Source of the DNA: an uncultured Alistipes sp.
GTDB taxonomy: Bacteria; Bacteroidota; Bacteroidia; Bacteroidales; Rikenellaceae
Reading direction: 5' to 3'
Length of the DNA: 19,663 nt
Assembly (NCBI GenBank): GCA_900549685.1
Contig: UROX01000031.1
Coordinates: 1-19,663 of the forward strand
The notes below the pieces were generated by a model. The model ran no database searches. It saw only the letters and a list, made by a program, of their open reading frames with translations, and was not told the DNA's origin. Numbering within the stretch: position 1 is the stretch's first letter; the number at the start of each line of letters is the position of its first letter. Shown here piece by piece: positions 8,664-16,726 of the stretch. The position numbers were made by a program, and so were the translations under genes.

Positions 8664-8681
8664 CCGCTGCGGCCGCAGCGG
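8664..8681. repeat. Perfect 18-bp palindrome
   Basis: The sequence CCGCTGCGGCCGCAGCGG equals its own reverse complement. It lies 93 bp past the rmuC stop. As RNA it could form a 7-bp GC stem with a GGCC loop. There is no T-run after it on the plus strand and an A-run after it on the minus strand, so it is a poor intrinsic terminator. A protein-binding site or a transcript-end stabiliser is possible. Confidence 0.5.
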
Positions 8682-8982
8682 TTCGCAGCCCCCCGCATTC
8701 CTATCAAGACTCACCGGCACGACCGCAAGGCGGAAAAGGACGGCCCTGCCCACGCATTCCCCGGAGCACACCGACCGTCACACGTCCTGTTTCCGCCAAT
8801 CGCCCAGCACAGGAAAGCACTTCCGGAACCGACCTCGCACCGCTCCTAAAAATCTTCGGAACGGCTCCGTTTTCGACGGACGTACCTGCCATTGTCCCGT
8901 CATAAAGTCCGTCTCGCCGAAACCGCATTTCCGAAGAACCCGCTCCGGACGACAGCGACGTCATACTTCCCGCAGAAACGAC

Positions 8983-9025
8983 AAAGTGCCGAAGGAAAAG
9001 CCGGCTGCTTTTCCTTCGGCACTTT
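8983..9025 (-). terminator. Strong intrinsic terminator hairpin of the GH127 gene
   Basis: A perfect 18-bp inverted repeat (AAAGTGCCGAAGGAAAAG and its complement) is separated by a 7-nt loop. It starts 27 bp after the GH127 stop. On the minus strand the stem ends in CTTT and runs into GTCGTTTCTG, so the U-tract is modest but the stem is exceptionally stable. On the plus strand it could also catch read-through from rmuC, 412 bp upstream, so it may work in both directions. Confidence 0.85.
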
Positions 9026-9052
9026 ATTATATCGTAAATACGGCCCGGACGG

Positions 9053-11551
9053 TCAATCGACCTCGATTTCCAATATCCCGACCGCGGCATCGCTGCGGGG
9101 CGTCAGATGCAGCCGCAACGCATCGGCCTCGACCTCTTCCGCCGGATGGACCATATTGAACTGGTCGGCAGCCACCCCGAAACGGTCGGTCACATAGGGC
9201 CGGAACTCATGCCATACGCCGTCCGAACGATATTCCATACGCCACGCGACCGGCAACTTCACGCCCCGGCCGTCATCGTACCAGTAAACCGACACGGACT
9301 CGACGGGCCGGCTCTCTTCGAGGGTCAGCTCCACCGTCTGCGCCTTGCCTGTTTCGGGCCAGCTCGTCCACCGGGGAATCGACGTATCGTGCGAATCGCA
9401 GGGCGTTTTCCCGTCGGCGACCGCACACACATCGTCGCTCATGCACGTAAACGAAGCCTGCACATCGGCAATGGACCCCTCGGCGAAAGGAGAGGCGCCC
9501 GAAGCGGTGGCGGCGCTCCGCGCGAACCATATGTTCATGGCCCCGTCGCCGCGGTTGTTCCACGCATAGTAGGGCACCAACGTCAGGGAAGCCGTCCGTC
9601 CACTGCCGGAAGAGGAGATACCCGCCTCGACGGAAACCGAAGGGATGCCGTCCAATACGCCCCCGACGATACGCCGCACCTCGCCGCTCTGTCCGACACG
9701 TTCTATATAGTAACCGCTCACCGGCCGTTCGTTATCCGCCGCCTCGGCGCAATACACCAGCGGACCGCGCGTGATGCAGACCCGGTCGGAGTCGGCCTCG
9801 ACGCGGCTATCGGCCACATTGTAACGTACCGGCATGGGCAACGACAGTTCGACCCGGTCGCCCGACCGCCACTTACGCCGCACGGGGACGAACCCCTTCC
9901 GGGCACGGGAGCGCACACGCCGGCCATTGACCCGAACCTCGGCTTCCGGATTCAGCCCGTCGGCATAACGGTACAGGTCGCCGGAGACGAAACCTTCGCC
10001 GGAACACCACGTGGGTATGCGCAGCCACAGCGTGAACTCCTCTCCATCGACAGCGGGATCGACCCCGATCGAGACATCGCCCTCGAACGGATATTCCGTG
10101 CGCTGCGTAAGCCGCACCTCGCCGGCCGTCAGCGGCACAGTCACCGAACAGCCCGCATAGAACGAACAATACACCTCGTCGTCGCCTTGCGCCCAGACCA
10201 TCCCCGGCACCTGCGGAATCAGACGGGCCAGATTCGACGGACAGCAGGCCGTCGCGAACCACGGCGACCGTCCCCTGCGGCCGTGGTTGAATGCCTTACG
10301 GCCGTCGGCCTCGAGCGGATTCACGTAAAAGAACCGGTTTCCCTCCAGATTGACGCCCGCCAGGACATTGTTATACAGCGCGGCTTCGGCCACATCGACA
10401 TATTTGGCATCGCGCGTGAGCAGAAACATGCGGTAATTGAACATCACATTGGCCACGGCGGCGCATGTCTCGTCGTAGGTATCCTTGTTGGGCAGCTCGT
10501 AGGCGGGTCCGAAACCTTCGATGCCCGGCACGGCGCCCAGACCGCCGGTGATGTGCATCTTGCGATCTACGATGTCGTGCCAGATCGCATCCAGAGCCGG
10601 CATGAACGTCGAATCGCCCGTAGCGGCCGCCACATCGGCCATGCCCGAATAAAGATAGCCGGCCCGCACCGCATGCCCGACCGCCTCGCGCTGTTCGCGC
10701 ACGGGAAGATGCTGCTGCGCATATTCGGGCGCCCATCCGCCGGTTCCCTCCGGACGGAACGTCACGCCGCGGATATCGAGAAAACGTCCGGCCATATCCA
10801 GATAGAGCGAATCGCCCGTAGCCCGGAACAGCTTCACCAAAGCCAGTTCCAGCTCCTCGTGTCCGGGCGCCTGATTCACGGGCTTGCCGTCGTTGTAGGC
10901 GGGATCGCCCTCGAAAAAGACCCTGTCGATATGGCGGGCGTTCTTCTCCGCCACGTCGAGCCACTTGCGCTTGCCCGTAGCCTGATAGTAGGCCACGGCG
11001 GCCTCGTACATATGTCCCATGTCGTAAAGTTCGTGGCTGTGTATGACCATCGAATAGGGCCTGTGTCCCATACCGCCGTAATGAGGTCCCTCCAGCGTCG
11101 TCGCCACGCCCGTTATGTGCGACTCGTAGAGGTAGCCGTCCGCCTGCTGCGCTCCGGCGATGATGTCGATGATCTCGTCCATGCGACGCTCCAGTTCGGC
11201 ATCCGGCTCGACGGCCAGCAGATAGGCCGCCCCCTCCATCACTTTATAAAGATCGGACGAGACATAGGGGTGAGGAAACGGCAGCTCGCCCTTCTCGCCG
11301 CGCAGAAACGCCGCGGTACGACGCAGATTCTCCACGGCCGGCTCCGTTTTTTCCAACGCGAAGGGAACCAGCGTATGTTTCTGCGTACACAGACGAGGAT
11401 ACCAGAAATCGTCTTCGAGCGTAACCTGCTCGAACGGAATCTGCGTCAGCGCACCTTCGCCGCACCCGTCGGCCGGCCTGTCGGAGCAGCCGCCGAACAT
11501 CGCCGCGCCCGCCATAAAAACGAAAAAACGGAAAGAGTCGATTTTTTTCAT
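9053..11551 (-). CDS. GH127 family lipoprotein, probable beta-L-arabinofuranosidase (DUF1680)
   Basis: A predicted secreted, lipid-anchored glycoside hydrolase of 832 residues. The N-terminus MKKIDSFRFFVFMAGAAMFGGC is a lipoprotein signal with the lipidated Cys22. The GH127 (glyco_hydro_127/DUF1680) alpha-barrel spans about 36-600. Its zinc/thiolate catalytic site is recognisable from the characterised bifidobacterial enzyme: ETC (Glu361, Cys363) and ACCPSN (Cys436, Cys437, one of them the likely nucleophile). The last ~110 residues (TSWPETGKAQTVELTLEE onwards) resemble a discoidin-like (F5/8 type C) carbohydrate-binding beta-sandwich. The start at 11551 is chosen for the signal peptide; an upstream in-frame start would bury it. 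No SusC/SusD genes are adjacent. The substrate may be arabinan side chains or arabinosylated plant glycans; that is inference, since GH127 covers other activities too. Confidence 0.93.
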   Translation of the reverse strand: MKKIDSFRFFVFMAGAAMFGGCSDRPADGCGEGALTQIPFEQVTLEDDFWYPRLCTQKHTLVPFALEKTEPAVENLRRTAAFLRGEKGELPFPHPYVSSDLYKVMEGAAYLLAVEPDAELERRMDEIIDIIAGAQQADGYLYESHITGVATTLEGPHYGGMGHRPYSMVIHSHELYDMGHMYEAAVAYYQATGKRKWLDVAEKNARHIDRVFFEGDPAYNDGKPVNQAPGHEELELALVKLFRATGDSLYLDMAGRFLDIRGVTFRPEGTGGWAPEYAQQHLPVREQREAVGHAVRAGYLYSGMADVAAATGDSTFMPALDAIWHDIVDRKMHITGGLGAVPGIEGFGPAYELPNKDTYDETCAAVANVMFNYRMFLLTRDAKYVDVAEAALYNNVLAGVNLEGNRFFYVNPLEADGRKAFNHGRRGRSPWFATACCPSNLARLIPQVPGMVWAQGDDEVYCSFYAGCSVTVPLTAGEVRLTQRTEYPFEGDVSIGVDPAVDGEEFTLWLRIPTWCSGEGFVSGDLYRYADGLNPEAEVRVNGRRVRSRARKGFVPVRRKWRSGDRVELSLPMPVRYNVADSRVEADSDRVCITRGPLVYCAEAADNERPVSGYYIERVGQSGEVRRIVGGVLDGIPSVSVEAGISSSGSGRTASLTLVPYYAWNNRGDGAMNIWFARSAATASGASPFAEGSIADVQASFTCMSDDVCAVADGKTPCDSHDTSIPRWTSWPETGKAQTVELTLEESRPVESVSVYWYDDGRGVKLPVAWRMEYRSDGVWHEFRPYVTDRFGVAADQFNMVHPAEEVEADALRLHLTPRSDAAVGILEIEVD

Positions 11552-12026
11552 ATTCGGATATTTTTCAGCGGAACACCCCGTTCCCGGCACATACGACGCG
11601 ACTTCCGCGCCGGGCACTCTTCGAAACACGGCATCTCGCTGTATACAAAGATAGAAGAATTTATCCGTTCATTCGCCGAAAAACGAAACAATCCGTTTTC
11701 CGAAGCGAAAGACGCTCCGCATCTCCGCCCCGGCGGCAATTCCGAGCTACGGCCCGAAGGCGTGACGGCAGCGAAAAAGCGGTATAAATAGTATAACTGA
11801 GAGCAATCCGGACCGCCCCCCTTTAGCGATGCTCGAGCCGCCCCCTAACCCGCAGATCGCAAGGCCGCGACTCACCGGGAAAGACGCCCCCATACAAACG
11901 AAACCAGGGACATCCCCGGTTTCCGCAACTCTTTTTCCGATTCCCGGCCGGCGCACATGCAGCGCCGATCCGTCTTTCTCCGAATGCCGGCATCTGCGAT
12001 ACCGGTTTCTCTCCGGACATTCCGTC
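11552..12026. other. Noncoding spacer upstream of the GH127 gene
   Basis: About 475 bp between the YhcH-type gene and the GH127 gene. A good -7 box for GH127 is present at 11646-11653. Otherwise there are AT-rich patches near 11650-11700 and 11780-11800 and a repeated CCGCCCCC octamer at 11813 and 11838. No coding region or RNA gene was recognised. Confidence 0.5.
11646..11653 (-). promoter_or_regulatory. Candidate -7 box for the GH127 gene
   Basis: The minus strand reads TATCTTTG, a perfect TAnnTTTG match inside an AT-rich patch, about 95 bp before the GH127 ATG. The implied leader of about 85-90 nt is long enough to hold control elements. A TTTG at the expected -33 distance is not evident. 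Confidence 0.55.
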
Positions 12027-12473
12027 TTATACCCGCACCTTGACGATACATTTGCGGACCGTTCCCTCGCCGATCAGCGGGGCGTGGGCATCCGACGGGA
12101 AAAAGACGGCCATCTCTCCGGCCGACAACGTCAGGAAACAGGAAGGCCGGTCCGTAAAAAAAACGATGTCCCGGTCCGACCGATACCCGTCCTTGTCGGG
12201 TTTGCACCGGCCCCGGTTTTTCCATCCGAAACGTTCGGTCCCGCGTATGACGATCTGCACATCCGCATAGCGATCGTGAGCTTCCAGCGGAGCGGCGGTC
12301 TCTTCGCGCAAAGCGGTTTCGACGATCGTCATAAAAACATCCGAGCCGTCGATCTCGTAACGTCCCTCGGCGAGACTGTCGAGATCCACGGTCTGCAAAT
12401 AAGCGGCCGCCTTGGCGAAACGAGCGTTCAGCGACGCATAATCGCCGAGAGCGGCGAGCATATCGATAACCAT
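12027..12473 (-). CDS. YhcH/YjgK/YiaL family protein (DUF386)
   Basis: A 148-residue cupin-like protein of the YhcH/YjgK/YiaL family, whose members (for example YiaL and the EbgC subunit) are linked to sugar and sialic-acid metabolism. Visible family signatures are GRYEIDGSDVF near residue 40, EAHDRYADVQIVIRG near 65-80 and FFPSDAHAPL near 125, with the final VRKCIVKV strand. His and Glu residues in these blocks are the likely metal ligands. The ATG at 12473 gives MVIDMLAALGDY; an internal ATG at 12461 is an alternative. It starts 23 bp after the phosphatase gene stops, so it is likely co-transcribed with it. The GH127 gene lies 475 bp downstream, so a shared role in sugar use is possible but unproven. 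Confidence 0.9.
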   Translation of the reverse strand: MVIDMLAALGDYASLNARFAKAAAYLQTVDLDSLAEGRYEIDGSDVFMTIVETALREETAAPLEAHDRYADVQIVIRGTERFGWKNRGRCKPDKDGYRSDRDIVFFTDRPSCFLTLSAGEMAVFFPSDAHAPLIGEGTVRKCIVKVRV

Positions 12474-12496
12474 AATCCGTATTGTGATTTTATTGT

Positions 12497-13645
12497 TTAC
12501 TGTCCGTGTTCCTTGAGTTTCAGATCGACGATCACCGGATAATGATCGCTCCACTGCGGCCTCTCCGACAGGTAATCGACCGTCTCGAAGTCGTCGGAAT
12601 GAAACAGATAGTCGATCCGGAAGATCCCCAATAATCCTCTGTACGTATAGACGGCACCGCGCCCCTTGCGGCTGAACGCATCCGTCAGATCGCCGCGCAT
12701 CCGGCGATAGGTATAGGACATGGGGGTATCGTTGAAATCGCCGCAAACGATCACCCGCGGCGTTCCGTCGTGTATCTTTTCGGCGACAGAATCGGCCTGG
12801 GCGGCCCGCACCTTGAAATTCCGGCCCAATTTATGGAGAATGCTGCGCGTCCGGTCCTCGCCGAGCGAATCGGTCAATACCTTCATCGTTCCGAGATACT
12901 CCCTGTCGCTCCGATCGACCTGCGTACTCTGCATGTGATTGTTATACAACCGGATCGTGTCGCGACGCACCGCCACATCGACCCACATCGAAGCGTTGTT
13001 CGAATCCGGATAACGGATTCCGCCCCGGCGCATCAAAGGATACTTGCTGTATACGGCCAGTCCCAGCCCCCCGGCCGACACGTCGTCGTTGCGCAGAAAC
13101 AATGCCTTGTATTTCCACTCCGGCAAAGAATCCTCGAAACGCCCGAACGGATTGACATGGTTGATTTCGAATTCCTGAAGACACACGATATCGGGATCGA
13201 CCTCACGGATAAACGCCGTGACCGCATCCATCTGGTTGCCGCGCTGCCCCAACGAATCGTTTCCGAAAAATCCTTCCACATTATAGCTCATCACCCGCAA
13301 CGTTCCGGTCTCCCTCTTCTGCTCGGAATAGACCCGTCCCGGCGAAGGACGATAAAATTTGGTCACATGTCCGGCTCCCGCCAATGCCGCTACGGCCAAT
13401 ACGAGCGACACGGGCTTCCACCTCAGCACCCAATAAAGCATCAGCACGACGTCGGCCACCCACAAAAAAGGCGCGGCCATCCCCAGGAAAGCGAACCAGA
13501 GCACGGAATCGGGATCGACATGCGGCGCGGCGTAGGACAACAACAGAGCCGCCGCCACGAGACAGGACAATACCATGGAAACGGCATCCGCCACCCACAA
13601 TACCGCGCCGCGCCGGTCGCCATTTCCTTTTCTACCGAACATCAT
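12497..13645 (-). CDS. Membrane-anchored endonuclease/exonuclease/phosphatase family protein
   Basis: A 382-residue protein with two or three hydrophobic N-terminal segments (about 14-40, 48-73 and 76-96) and a C-terminal EEP domain (about 113-378). The metal-dependent phosphodiesterase core is complete: SYNVEG (120-125, Asn122), LQEFE (156-160, Glu158), NNHMQST (235-241, His237), GDFND (302-306, Asp303 and Asn305), RIDYLF (343-348) and SDHYP (366-370, Asp367 and His368). If the N-terminus anchors it, the domain could lie on either side of the inner membrane; this is not decided by sequence. Substrates in the superfamily range from DNA to phospholipids and inositol phosphates, so none is assigned. 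It lies downstream of the rhomboid gene with a 251-bp gap. Confidence 0.88.
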   Translation of the reverse strand: MMFGRKGNGDRRGAVLWVADAVSMVLSCLVAAALLLSYAAPHVDPDSVLWFAFLGMAAPFLWVADVVLMLYWVLRWKPVSLVLAVAALAGAGHVTKFYRPSPGRVYSEQKRETGTLRVMSYNVEGFFGNDSLGQRGNQMDAVTAFIREVDPDIVCLQEFEINHVNPFGRFEDSLPEWKYKALFLRNDDVSAGGLGLAVYSKYPLMRRGGIRYPDSNNASMWVDVAVRRDTIRLYNNHMQSTQVDRSDREYLGTMKVLTDSLGEDRTRSILHKLGRNFKVRAAQADSVAEKIHDGTPRVIVCGDFNDTPMSYTYRRMRGDLTDAFSRKGRGAVYTYRGLLGIFRIDYLFHSDDFETVDYLSERPQWSDHYPVIVDLKLKEHGQ

Positions 13646-13896
13646 CTTTTTCTTTTGCGATCATAACCTGTCCGCAACCGCCGACCAGACATCCAACGCA
13701 CCGACGACCGTCGCAGACTTCGATACGTCCGAATTTCCGCCGGCATTCCCAGCCTCCGACCGATGTCCTCCGGCCCCGTCTCTCGCCGAAGCGGACCGAA
13801 AGATCGAGCCGGACACGGGAACCGAGGACGCGGCCGATATCCGTATTTATTTTTATTCCTCCGAACGACAGCCGGAAAACATTCCGCTCCCCGCCG

Positions 13897-14574
13897 TCAA
13901 TAATAGATCCGTCCCGTTCTTTTCCAGTAACGCAACAGGAAGAATCCCCACAACATACCGCCCACATGCGCGAAATGAGCCACTCCGCTCTGCGCCCCGC
14001 TCACGCCCAGCGCCAATTCGAGCACTCCGTATCCGATCACGAAATATTTGGCCTTGATCGGAACGGGCGGAATGAGCAGCATAATCATCGCATTGGGGTG
14101 CATCATACCGAAAGCGAGCAGCACGCCGAATACGGCGCCCGACGCCCCTATCGTCACGGTAAAGATACGCTGCTGGAGAAGGGAAAGACTGACCGCACCC
14201 GACATCGTGCCCTCGGCGAGCGAATGCACCTCGATCCACGTCACGCCCAGCTGCAACAGGGCCGCTCCGACTCCCGTCACCATGTAATAGGTCAGAAAGC
14301 GCCTGCTGCCCAGCTCGTACTCCAGCGTCCGCCCGAACATCCACAGTGCGAACATGTTCATAAACAGATGCGTCAGAGAACCGTGCAGGAACATATGCGT
14401 CACCAACTGCTGCACGCCGAACCGCCCGCTCTCCCAGAACCACAGACCCAGATACCGGACCATCCAGTCGCCGATTCCGCCCGGCAGCACCGTCTGAGCC
14501 ATATAAAACAGCACATTGAGGATAATCAGATTTTTGACCACCGGAGGGGTCGCATAAGCTCCTTGAAATCTCAT
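13897..14574 (-). CDS. Rhomboid family intramembrane serine protease
   Basis: A 225-residue polytopic membrane protein with about six transmembrane segments, the bacterial rhomboid core. The catalytic dyad is intact: Ser145 in GASG (143-146) and His203 in HFAHVGGM (200-207). The conserved HMFLHGSLTHLFMNM stretch (60-74) supplies the His and Asn that stabilise the oxyanion. Rhomboids cut transmembrane helices of partner proteins; the substrate is unknown. The N-terminus MRFQGAYATPPVVKNLIILNV is typical of Bacteroidota rhomboids. It lies between mutL (180 bp upstream) and the EEP protein. Confidence 0.95.
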   Translation of the reverse strand: MRFQGAYATPPVVKNLIILNVLFYMAQTVLPGGIGDWMVRYLGLWFWESGRFGVQQLVTHMFLHGSLTHLFMNMFALWMFGRTLEYELGSRRFLTYYMVTGVGAALLQLGVTWIEVHSLAEGTMSGAVSLSLLQQRIFTVTIGASGAVFGVLLAFGMMHPNAMIMLLIPPVPIKAKYFVIGYGVLELALGVSGAQSGVAHFAHVGGMLWGFFLLRYWKRTGRIYY

Positions 14575-14590
14575 CGAAGTCTCTTTTTGG

Positions 14591-14621
14591 CAATTATATA
14601 CTTTAACGCACCGATTTGAAA
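14591..14621 (-). promoter_or_regulatory. Possible promoter for the rhomboid gene
   Basis: On the minus strand TTTC (14621-14618) is followed after 19 bp by TATAATTG (14598-14591), each one base from the Bacteroidota consensus halves TTTG and TAnnTTTG. It sits 16 bp from the ATG, so the leader would be very short. The patch is AT-rich compared with its surroundings. Confidence 0.35.
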
Positions 14622-14754
14622 CCTTAATTTTCCGAGTCGTCCGCCATCGTTCGCACCTCGCGGTCCTATCCGGAGACGTCCCGCAGGAAGCCCGGAACGG
14701 CGCTTCGGGGAACGGCCCGGCCCGAACGAGTGCCGGCCACCCGACCGGTCCGCA

Positions 14755-16677
14755 CTATCGTAACCGTCTCGCCATCTCGTCTCCGGTCAGAAACGTCAGC
14801 ACCGGAGTACCCGAGGGCGTATAGTTGAAACGGGCACACCCGAACAGTTCGTCCAAAATGCGGGCCGCCTCCTCGGCTGTCGTCACGGCCCGGAAAGACG
14901 ACGCGCCGTGACGCGCCATGACGGCGGCCAACCGTTCGTTCCGCCCTCCGGCGTCGCTTCCCCGGTCGCGGAATTCCGCAATCGCGTCACGGATCGCAGC
15001 GGTCGTATCCGAAGCCGAGAAATCGGCGGGCACGCCGCTGAGTGACAACTCCGTCTCTCCGACCGAGAATTCGAATCCCATCGCCTCCAGTTCCGCCGAC
15101 AGCCCCCTCGCCTCGGCCAGTTCGTCGGCCGACAAAACGACCGTCTCGGGAAACAACAGCCGCTGCGTGGCCGAATCGCCGTTGCGCAGCAGTCCCAGAT
15201 ACCGCTCGTAAAGCACGCACTCCCGCGCTCTGAGCAGATCCACGACAGCCAGTCCCTCGCGGACCGCCGTCGCGCAATAGCGTCCTCCCCACGGCAGCGC
15301 CCCGCGGAACGGCACCTCTTCGCCAAAGTCCAGTCTCGTCTGCACGGCTTCGTCGGCCGTACCGTCAATAAACTCGAGCAGATCGCCGTCGATTTCATCG
15401 AAAACACTCTCTTCGACAGCCCGCGCAGGCTCCGGTTCGAATCCGGTCCCGGCCCGGCTGATCGCCTCCGAATCGACCTCGTACAACTCTTCCCAATCGC
15501 TCACCTTCCGCTTTTTCGGCGCCAGAGGGGGATAGAAACGCGCAGACGGAACAGCGGACTCCTCGTCGAACGGATTGAAATCGGACCGCACACCGGTATC
15601 CGGCATCCGCAGCGGATCGCCTTTCCGCGCCACGGGAATCTCGATCGAACGGTCCATATCGAAGTCCATCATCGGCACGACCCCCAGCTTGCCCAACGTC
15701 TCGCGCACGGCGGCATTGAAAATCTGCCAGAGCGCCTGTTCGTCGTCGAACTTGATCTCGGTCTTCTGCGGATGGACATTTACGTCGATACGCTCCGGAT
15801 CGATCGTGATATAGAGGAAATAGGAAGGCTGCGTATCGGGCGCGATCAGTTTTTCGTACGCCTGCAGCACGGCCTTGCGGAAATAGGGCGAGTTGAAATA
15901 GCGGCCGTTCACGAACATGTACTGCTCCTTATTGGTCTTCTTGGCCGCCGACGGACGGCCGACGAAGCCCTCGACGCGGACCATCGACGTATCGACCGAA
16001 ACGTCCAGCAGATTCTTGGCGATGTCCTTTCCGCCGATTGCCGCGACGATACGCTGGCGCAGGTTGGCGGCAGGAAGCGTCGAAACGAGCGTATCGCTGT
16101 CGTACAGCGAAAAAGCGATGGAGGGGTTGCACAGCGCCACGCGCAGGTATTCCGTGCGGATATGTCGCGCCTCGACAGAAGGCTCCTTGAGGAAACGACG
16201 ACGGGCCGGCGTATTGTAGAACAGGTTCCGGACCATGAACTGCGTGCCCGCCGGCGTCTGCACCGGCTCCTGCGACACGAAACGTCCTCCGTGGATCGTC
16301 ACCTGCGTACCCAGCTCGTCCTGAGCAGTCCGCGTACGAAGCTCCACCTCGGCCACCGAGGCGATGGAAGGCAACGCCTCCCCGCGAAAACCGAACGAGC
16401 GGAGGCCGTACAGGTCGGACGCCTCGCGAATCTTGGACGTCGCATGCCGTTCGAACGCCAGCCGCGCATCGGTCTGACTCATTCCGCAGCCGTTATCGAC
16501 CACCTGAATCAACGCCCGTCCGCCCTCGCGGTAATTCACCGTGACGGACGTACTTCCGGCATCGACGGCATTTTCCATCAACTCCTTGACGACCGAAGCG
16601 GGACGGCCCACCACCTCGCCCGCGGCGATCTGGTTGGCGACCCCGTCGGGCAACACTCTGATCCTGTCGTTCTCCAT
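14755..16677 (-). CDS. mutL: DNA mismatch repair protein MutL
   Basis: A 640-residue mismatch-repair ATPase that couples mismatch recognition by MutS to strand removal. The GHKL ATPase is intact: ELMENAVDAG (32-41, Asn36), DNGCGM (61-66), RHATSKI (77-83) and GFRGEAL (96-102). A variable linker (about 340-455) joins it to the C-terminal dimerisation domain. The endonuclease motif DQHA(x)2E(x)4E is altered to DLLRARECVLYE (480-491): Asp480, Glu486 and Glu491 remain, while Gln and His are lost. The terminal CPHGRP-type motif is replaced by YTPSGTP. The ATG at 16677 begins the usual MENDRIRVLP. It follows dnaJ by 49 bp and may share its transcript. Confidence 0.96.
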   Translation of the reverse strand: MENDRIRVLPDGVANQIAAGEVVGRPASVVKELMENAVDAGSTSVTVNYREGGRALIQVVDNGCGMSQTDARLAFERHATSKIREASDLYGLRSFGFRGEALPSIASVAEVELRTRTAQDELGTQVTIHGGRFVSQEPVQTPAGTQFMVRNLFYNTPARRRFLKEPSVEARHIRTEYLRVALCNPSIAFSLYDSDTLVSTLPAANLRQRIVAAIGGKDIAKNLLDVSVDTSMVRVEGFVGRPSAAKKTNKEQYMFVNGRYFNSPYFRKAVLQAYEKLIAPDTQPSYFLYITIDPERIDVNVHPQKTEIKFDDEQALWQIFNAAVRETLGKLGVVPMMDFDMDRSIEIPVARKGDPLRMPDTGVRSDFNPFDEESAVPSARFYPPLAPKKRKVSDWEELYEVDSEAISRAGTGFEPEPARAVEESVFDEIDGDLLEFIDGTADEAVQTRLDFGEEVPFRGALPWGGRYCATAVREGLAVVDLLRARECVLYERYLGLLRNGDSATQRLLFPETVVLSADELAEARGLSAELEAMGFEFSVGETELSLSGVPADFSASDTTAAIRDAIAEFRDRGSDAGGRNERLAAVMARHGASSFRAVTTAEEAARILDELFGCARFNYTPSGTPVLTFLTGDEMARRLR

Positions 16678-16726
16678 CTGTTCTCTCCGATCGTTTCCGG
16701 TACGGATCGCCGTACCCCGCTCTCCG

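Larger units (their letters stand above)
8571..9052. other. Noncoding spacer between rmuC and the GH127 gene
   Basis: Nearly 480 bp between two genes that converge on it. Translations in all frames look like chance frames (rich in Arg, Pro and Ser, with no recognised motif). Two structured elements stand out: an 18-bp palindrome at 8664-8681 and a strong hairpin at 8983-9025, annotated separately. No RNA gene was recognised. Confidence 0.5.

Noticed and set aside
6990..8771. A 593-codon minus-strand frame opposite rmuC
   Set aside because: rmuC has clear motifs on the plus strand; the antisense translation has none.
8598..8905. Possible small genes after rmuC
   Set aside because: The overlapping frames are all Arg/Pro/Ser-rich with no promoter, motif or clear start. 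Treated as noncoding.
9107..11791. An 894-codon open frame on the plus strand opposite the GH127 gene
   Set aside because: Its translation is His/Arg/Gly-rich with no motif and mirrors the minus-strand gene codon by codon. Long antisense frames are expected in GC-rich coding DNA.
13632..13967. A 111-codon minus-strand frame between the rhomboid and EEP genes
   Set aside because: It overlaps the ends of both neighbours and has a low-complexity translation rich in Gly, Arg and Cys. No second rhomboid or other family was recognised.
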